DNA of 32,242 nt from an uncultured Alphaproteobacteria bacterium (GTDB taxonomy: Bacteria; Pseudomonadota; Alphaproteobacteria; Micropepsales; Micropepsaceae). Location: the NCBI GenBank assembly GCA_903837555.1, contig CAILUV010000057.1, positions 1 through 32,242 of the forward strand. Reading direction: 5' to 3'. The position numbers and the translations under genes were made by a program. Under the pieces are notes generated by a model, which saw only the letters and a list, made by a program, of their open reading frames with translations, was not told the origin of the DNA and did not search any database. Shown one piece after another: positions 27,728-32,242 of the stretch; positions within the stretch are counted from its first letter, which is position 1, and every line of letters starts with the position of its first letter.

Positions 27728-29112
27728 ATCAGTCCTTCTGAGCGCGCCCAGTCCAGCGTCTTGTTTAACCCGCGTTCCAGCCGGTCGAACAGTTCCGTGA
27801 TCTCCGCTTCGCTGATCACCAGCGGCGGGCATAGCGCGATGCGGTCATTGATCAGCGGCCGCACGATGATGCCTTCGTCCTGGCAGAACTGGCCGCAGCG
27901 TGCACCCACCAGCTTTGCGGCTTCGAAATTGCGCCTGGTCTTCTTGTCGGCCACCATTTCAAGGGCGCCGATCAGGCCCACGCCATTGGCTTCGCCCACC
28001 AGCGGGTGATCGCGCAGCGCCGCCAGGCGGTTCTGGAACAGCGGCGCCACCTTGCGCACATGGCCGAACGTATCGCGGCGTTCATAGATTTCGAGCGTCT
28101 TCAGCGCCACGGCGGCGGCGACCGGATGGGCGCTGTAGGTAAAGGCGTGCCACAGCCCGCCGATGCGCACCGCTTCCTCCTCGATGATCTCCACCAGTTC
28201 GGGCGACAGCAGCACCGCCGAGATCGGCACATAGGCCGATGACAGCGCCTTGGCGATCGACATGGAATCGGGCTGGTAGTTGAAGGTCTGGCAGCCAAAG
28301 GCCTGTCCGGTGCGGCCGAAGCCGCAGATCACTTCGTCGTCCACCAGCTTGATGTCGTATTTGTTCAGCACGGCGGTGATGGCTTCGAAATAACCTTTCG
28401 GTGGCACCATGGCGCCGCCCGCGCCCATCACGGCTTCCACGAACATGGCGGCGATGGTACCCGGACCTTCGCGCTGGATCATCGCATCCAGGTCGGCGGC
28501 CAGGCGGACGGAATATTGCTCCTCGCTCTCGCCGTCTCTCGCGTTCTTGTAATAGTGTGGGCACTCGGCGCGCAGGGTGAAGTCGAACGGCAGGTCGAAG
28601 CTTTTGTGGAACGCGTCCAGCCCGGTCAGGCTGGCGCTGGCCAGCGTGACACCATGATAGGCCCGGTCGCGGGCGATGATCTTCTTGCGCCCCATCTGGC
28701 CGCGCGCATTGGCGGCGTACCACATGAACTTGATCTGGCTGTCATTGGCTTCCGAACCGGAATTGGCGAAGAACACCTTGCCCACCGGCATCGGCGCCAT
28801 TTCCTTGAGCTTCTCGGCCAGGGCGATGCCCGGCTCATGGCTCTTGCCGCCAAAGATGTGACCGAAGGACAGTTCGCGCATCTGCCGGGCAGCCGTTTCG
28901 GCCAGTTCATTCTCGCCCCAGCCCAGCGCCGTGCACCACAGGCCGGACATGGCTTCCAGATAGTCCTTGCCGTCGCTGCCATAGACGAACACGCCTTGGC
29001 CGCGCTCAATCACCAGCGGGCCGGTCTCGCGCAGAATCGTCAGGTTGGTGAAGGGATGCAGCAGGCTCGCCATGTCGCGCGCCTGGGTGTTGGAAAAGGG
29101 ACGGCTGGGCAT
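27724..29112 (-). CDS. Class III (ω-amino acid:pyruvate-type) aminotransferase
   Basis: The 462-aa PLP enzyme of fold type I has VFFANSGSEANDSQIKF (phosphate-binding region), RAYHGVTLASASLTG, KLVDDEVICGFGRTGQAFG with the PLP-contacting D259, the Schiff-base lysine K288 in SMSIAKALSSAYVPISAV, and ALCPPLVISEAEI near the end. Family members use β-alanine, putrescine, GABA or other ω-amino donors with pyruvate, so the substrate is open. The ATG at 29112 lacks a strong ribosome-binding site; the in-frame ATG thirteen codons later (MASLLHPFTN) is an alternative. No transport or regulator gene adjoins it. Confidence 0.9.
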   Translation of the reverse strand: MPSRPFSNTQARDMASLLHPFTNLTILRETGPLVIERGQGVFVYGSDGKDYLEAMSGLWCTALGWGENELAETAARQMRELSFGHIFGGKSHEPGIALAEKLKEMAPMPVGKVFFANSGSEANDSQIKFMWYAANARGQMGRKKIIARDRAYHGVTLASASLTGLDAFHKSFDLPFDFTLRAECPHYYKNARDGESEEQYSVRLAADLDAMIQREGPGTIAAMFVEAVMGAGGAMVPPKGYFEAITAVLNKYDIKLVDDEVICGFGRTGQAFGCQTFNYQPDSMSIAKALSSAYVPISAVLLSPELVEIIEEEAVRIGGLWHAFTYSAHPVAAAVALKTLEIYERRDTFGHVRKVAPLFQNRLAALRDHPLVGEANGVGLIGALEMVADKKTRRNFEAAKLVGARCGQFCQDEGIIVRPLINDRIALCPPLVISEAEITELFDRLERGLNKTLDWARSEGLI

Positions 29113-29200
29113 GGGCGTTTCGCTTTACGGATGTCTCGCGGGGAGCGGGAATCTATCTTATGGTGCCCGCCATTAAACAGCGATTTGCGGAATTTCTTCC

Positions 29201-29986
29201 ATGCGTTTCCAGCTTCTTGCCGCGCGTTCGGCGCTTGGCGCCCTGATCCTGGCCGTGATCGGCGCCGTGGTCGCGGTGGCCGGGGTGCGGCTGGGCTTTT
29301 TCCCTTATGCCACCGGCATGGTGGTGATGTGGCCCGCCACCGGTCTGGGCCTGCTGGCGCTGGCCGCCGCGATTGCCTGGCTGTGGTCGGCCATCGCCAA
29401 GAATGAAGGCGCGGGCAAGCGCATCGGGCTGATCGCGCTGCTGGGATCGCTGGTCTTCCTCTATCCGCCGCTGTCGACCGTCTGGGCCGGTTTCACCGAA
29501 ATGCCGATCCACGATGCCAGCACCGATCCCGACGATCCGCCGCTGTTCGTCACCCTGGCCAAGATGCGTCAGCCGGGCATGAACGATCCCGCGCCGGACT
29601 TCCAGCGCGAGGTGCGCTATCGCGGCGAGGAAGGCACCATCGCCTACCTGCTGCACGAATTTTACCAGACCGATGTCAGCAAGCCGATGGCGCGGCTGAT
29701 GCCCAAGGTCGAAAGCCCGATGAACACGATGTTCTGGCGCTGTTTCGAGATCGCAAAGTCGCTGGGCTGGAAGATCGTGGATTACAGCGAAAAGGAAGGA
29801 CGCATCGAAGCCACGACATCGACCTTCTGGTTCGGTCAAGTGTCGGACATCGTGATCCGGGTCAAGGCGCGCGGACCGATTGGCGCGCGCGCCGATGTGC
29901 GGTCGCAAAGCCGCACCGGCGCCATCGACAACGGCTTCAACATCGCCGAGCTCAAGCAGTTCGTCGAAAAATTCTGGAACAACTAG
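29201..29986 (+). CDS. DUF1499 domain-containing membrane protein
   Basis: The 261-aa product has three N-terminal hydrophobic helices (about residues 10–31, 38–62 and 75–93). A soluble DUF1499 domain follows, with ESPMNTMFWRCFEIAKSLGWKIVDYSEKEGRIEATTSTFWFG, then IVIRVKARGPIGARADVRSQSRTG and a helix ending in FVEKFWNN. DUF1499 proteins have no established role. It is interlocked at its stop with the convergent MBL gene (CTAG, 29983–29986). The start has no alternative upstream. Confidence 0.87.
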   Translation: MRFQLLAARSALGALILAVIGAVVAVAGVRLGFFPYATGMVVMWPATGLGLLALAAAIAWLWSAIAKNEGAGKRIGLIALLGSLVFLYPPLSTVWAGFTEMPIHDASTDPDDPPLFVTLAKMRQPGMNDPAPDFQREVRYRGEEGTIAYLLHEFYQTDVSKPMARLMPKVESPMNTMFWRCFEIAKSLGWKIVDYSEKEGRIEATTSTFWFGQVSDIVIRVKARGPIGARADVRSQSRTGAIDNGFNIAELKQFVEKFWNN

Positions 29987-30855
29987 GCTTTGGCATAACC
30001 GCCACCCGGCAAAAGCGTGATCGCGCCTTTGCCCGCCAAGTGATCCAGATGCGCCTGCACCTGGGCAGCCGCCGCGCCGCGCAGCGCAGGCGCGATATCC
30101 GGATACAGATGCGCTACGAGCGCGGCGATGCCATGGCCGTTCTCCAGCGCGTCCAGAATCTGCGCTTCGCGCATCCGCCGGTGGGCCAGCAATTCGCGGA
30201 GGTAAATCTGGGGCTGCGTGATGGGTGATCCATGGGTGGGATATAAGATTCTGTCGCCGCGTGCGATCAGCTTTTCCAGGCTGGCAAGATAGGCCGCCAT
30301 GTCGCCATCGGGCGGCGCCACCACGCTGGTCGACCAGCCCATCACATGGTCGCCGCAGAACAGCGCCTGTTCCTCGGCCAGCGCGTAGCACATATGGTTT
30401 GCGGCATGGCCGGGGGTGGCGACGCAGCTCAGCGTGAAGCCATCACCGGCGAGCACGTCGCCATCACGCACCACGGCGTCGGGCACAAAATCGCGATCCG
30501 CGCCTTCTTCCACCTCGCCTTCGGTGTCGCCATGCGGTCCGGCGGCGAAGGTCTTTGCTCCGCTCCAGGCTTTCAGCGCGGCGGCGGCGGGCGAATGATC
30601 GCGGTGGGTGTGGGTGATCAGGATGTGGCTGACCCGGCGCGCGCCGATCGCCTGTTTCAGCGCGGCGATGTGGGCGGGAATATACGGACCGGGATCGATC
30701 ACCGCCACTGAAGCGCCCGCGCCGATGACATGGACCCCGGTTCCCTGAAAGGTGAAAGGTCCGGGATTGGGCGCCACCAGCCGGGTAACGCGCGATGATA
30801 GTGGCACCGGCACGCCATAAACAGCTTCCAGCGTACGGTCGAAATGCAGCGCCAT
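29983..30855 (-). CDS. MBL-fold metallo-hydrolase (LACTB2-like)
   Basis: The 290-aa product has the metal motif THTHRDHS (H82, H84, D86, H87), followed by the expected ATPGHAANHMCY, FCGDHVMGW and YPTHGSPI residues for a dinuclear site. The C-terminal helical domain (REAQILDALENGHGIAALVAHLYP) resembles LACTB2/RNA-nuclease-like or hydroxyacylglutathione hydrolase-like members. The ATG at 30855 is preferred; a TTG two codons upstream is in frame. The substrate is undetermined. The upstream 127 bp is shared with the divergent uncharacterised gene. Confidence 0.88.
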   Translation of the reverse strand: MALHFDRTLEAVYGVPVPLSSRVTRLVAPNPGPFTFQGTGVHVIGAGASVAVIDPGPYIPAHIAALKQAIGARRVSHILITHTHRDHSPAAAALKAWSGAKTFAAGPHGDTEGEVEEGADRDFVPDAVVRDGDVLAGDGFTLSCVATPGHAANHMCYALAEEQALFCGDHVMGWSTSVVAPPDGDMAAYLASLEKLIARGDRILYPTHGSPITQPQIYLRELLAHRRMREAQILDALENGHGIAALVAHLYPDIAPALRGAAAAQVQAHLDHLAGKGAITLLPGGGYAKA

Positions 30856-30921
30856 GGCCAAATGTTAATGCAAAGCGGGATTTTTTAACAATCAGACCCG
30901 CATTTCCGGCAATTCGGCCGT

Positions 30922-30939
30922 TAAGGAAAGCAATCCTTA
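30922..30939. promoter_or_regulatory. Inverted repeat TAAGGA-N6-TCCTTA between divergent genes
   Basis: Arms TAAGGA (30922–30927) and TCCTTA (30934–30939) lie in the AT-richer gap between the MBL gene and the uncharacterised gene starting at 30983. The arms could form an operator for a dimeric regulator. No consensus is matched with confidence. Confidence 0.35.
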
Positions 30940-30982
30940 GTAATACCTGCCCAAGATGCGCTGATCGTCACCATTTCAGTTT

Positions 30983-32136
30983 ATGAGCGCACCCGTGTCG
31001 AATGATCGTTCCGTCCGCTACCTGGGCGCCCTAGGTGGCGCATCCACCAGCCGGGTCCTCAATCTTTTCCGAATCGCCCAGGATAACGCCGACAATCCCG
31101 ATCACGCCGAAAAGCCGCTGTTTGTTTCGCCGCTGATCAACAAGGCGTTCCTGCTCAAGCATCGCACCCGCGCCGACGAAACCTATCTGTTCAACCAAAC
31201 GCGCTCGGTGGCGACCAAGATCATCATTCCCTTTGACGGGTCCGACTTGCGGGCCGGCGGCCGCTCGCTGTTCGTCGACCAGCGGGGCTACGAAGATGCC
31301 CTGCGCACGGCCGGCAACTACAATGCCGACAATCTGGCGCGCGACCTGTCGGTCCTGCGCCTTCTCAACGCCGTGCCATCGCTGGATCCGTTCCTGCTGC
31401 GCGAGCATCTGCGCAACAACGACATCGAGGTTGCACCCTGCTATTTCGCGATTTCAGCCGGCGACCAGGAGCGCATGCACCGCTTCGTGACCGAGGAGAT
31501 GTCAAAGCTGGTCAGCCTGGCGGGCGGCGGCGGTGGCAGTGGTTCCAGTAACCGGCTGGTGACGGCGATGCTATCCAACGAGATCAATGAAAAGCTGGAG
31601 CCGCTGCGCCTGACCCTGAACCTGACCGGCAACGACTTCCGCGAAGGCGTTTTCAGTTGGCGCGGCTTTCTCTATTACAAATGGTCGATGGGCAAGTTCT
31701 GGCCCGACGTGATGGGCGTGCTGCGCGAGATCAATGCCATCCAGCCGGTGGGCGCCATCACCCCCGAACAGAAAGTCTATCTGTCCAGTGCCCGGCGCAG
31801 CATCATCGAAATGCTGCGCGACAACGGCAATCACGTGAACAAGGCGCTGTCGGTGTATGACTCGTCCTTCGCCGACCTGGTGAAAAACCAGGCGCCCAAG
31901 ACCTTCCGCGACTTCCTGCTGAGCGCGCCCTTCATGTTCTTGGAGCTAGGCGAAAAGCTGGGCGCGATTTCCCATATCGTCAGCTTCTGGCGCTACCGCT
32001 TCCCGCAGGGGGCAAGATCAATATCGATGCCGAGGAGCTGTCGGCCATCTTCCAGGATTTTTCCAGCGGCTTCGGCGAAAAGCTGAAGAGCGAGGAATCC
32101 TTGATCAAGAAGCCGGTGGTGATCAACGCCGCCTGA
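30983..32136 (+). CDS. Uncharacterised protein with an apparent −1 frameshift near its end
   Basis: The frame starts at 30983 (MSAPVSNDRSVRYLGALGGA). It reads well to Q342 (32008), then goes through an unlikely Ser/Arg/Pro-rich tail to a stop at 32086. If one G is added to the run of five at 32008–32012, the alternative frame gives a helical, coding-like C-terminus GKINIDAEELSAIFQDFSSG…VINAA and stops at 32136, for about 384 aa. Visible features are a Gly-rich linker (181–189) and mostly helical segments without signal or membrane spans. It looks cytosolic. I do not recognise the family. The annotated end assumes the corrected frame. Confidence 0.65.
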
Positions 32137-32163
32137 GGCCAGATTGCGCCCGGCCGTTGATTG

Positions 32164-32242
32164 TTAGATGGCGCCAAGGCGCTGTGCGCGGGCGCGTCTG
32201 TCGGCGGCGATCTGTTCCTTCACATCCGCCAGCCCGGCAGCA
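32164..32242 (-). CDS. C-terminal end of an unidentified gene (runs off the right edge)
   Basis: On the minus strand a frame reads AAGLADVKEQIAADRRARAQ and ends RLGAI followed by a TAA at 32164–32166. Only about 25 residues are visible, with a charged, helical look. The family cannot be determined. It is convergent with the uncharacterised gene, 27 bp apart. Confidence 0.5.
   Translation of the reverse strand, partial: AAGLADVKEQIAADRRARAQRLGAI

Overview
The window is about 32 kb of GC-rich, densely coding bacterial chromosome. Gene content and order point to an alphaproteobacterium: lgt–midA–pgeF–prs–rplY next to ubiK, an OmpR/EnvZ-type pair, glnD–trpS, SYLF, DUF1499 and CheY-like stand-alone receivers. 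The many ATGA-type overlaps also fit. I cannot assign a genus from the sequence alone. No rRNA, tRNA, CRISPR array, prophage or insertion sequence was seen. Most of the window is core housekeeping rather than accessory DNA.

Layout. 1–4124 (minus): translation-coupled lgt–midA–pgeF, then prs and the start of rplY. 4203–5931 (plus): ubiK, a YbjN-domain gene and proC, with a dense cluster of GANTC sites in the ubiK–ybjN gap. 5928–7944 (minus): an OmpR/EnvZ-like response regulator and histidine kinase. 8097–8990 (plus): ilvE. 8991–17099 (minus): a long run of a SOD-like secreted protein, glnD, trpS, a pteridine-reductase-like SDR, folB, uvrC and pgsA. 17191–17622 (plus): a small secreted protein, ending in a bidirectional terminator shared with cspA (minus). 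18275–24190 (minus): a Npt/Tlc-like transporter, a Tat-exported aldo/keto reductase, uvrB, an ExoD family protein, a GreA/B-like factor and a one-helix peptide. 24453–26133 (minus): a His-rich secreted protein, a SYLF protein and a degenerate receiver protein. 26228–32242: a small lipoprotein, Fe-SOD, a 70-aa protein, a class III aminotransferase, a DUF1499 protein, an MBL hydrolase, an unrecognised gene with an apparent frameshift, and the 3' end of one more gene.

How the genes fit together. The window holds two nucleotide-excision repair genes (uvrB, uvrC), nitrogen control (glnD), folate/pterin chemistry (folB with a PTR1-like reductase), membrane lipid and lipoprotein maturation (pgsA, lgt), nucleotide and amino-acid synthesis (prs, proC, ilvE), superoxide defence (Fe-SOD) and small envelope proteins.

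Most worth a second look: eight GANTC (CcrM-type methylation) sites within 122 bp at 4434–4555; a Cu/Zn-SOD-fold protein that has lost three metal-binding histidines; an SDR with the PTR1 catalytic spacing coupled to folB; a receiver-domain protein missing most of its phosphorylation residues; a compound double hairpin at 26578–26658; and the frameshift in a G run at 32008–32012. I did not find a clearly new multi-gene system.
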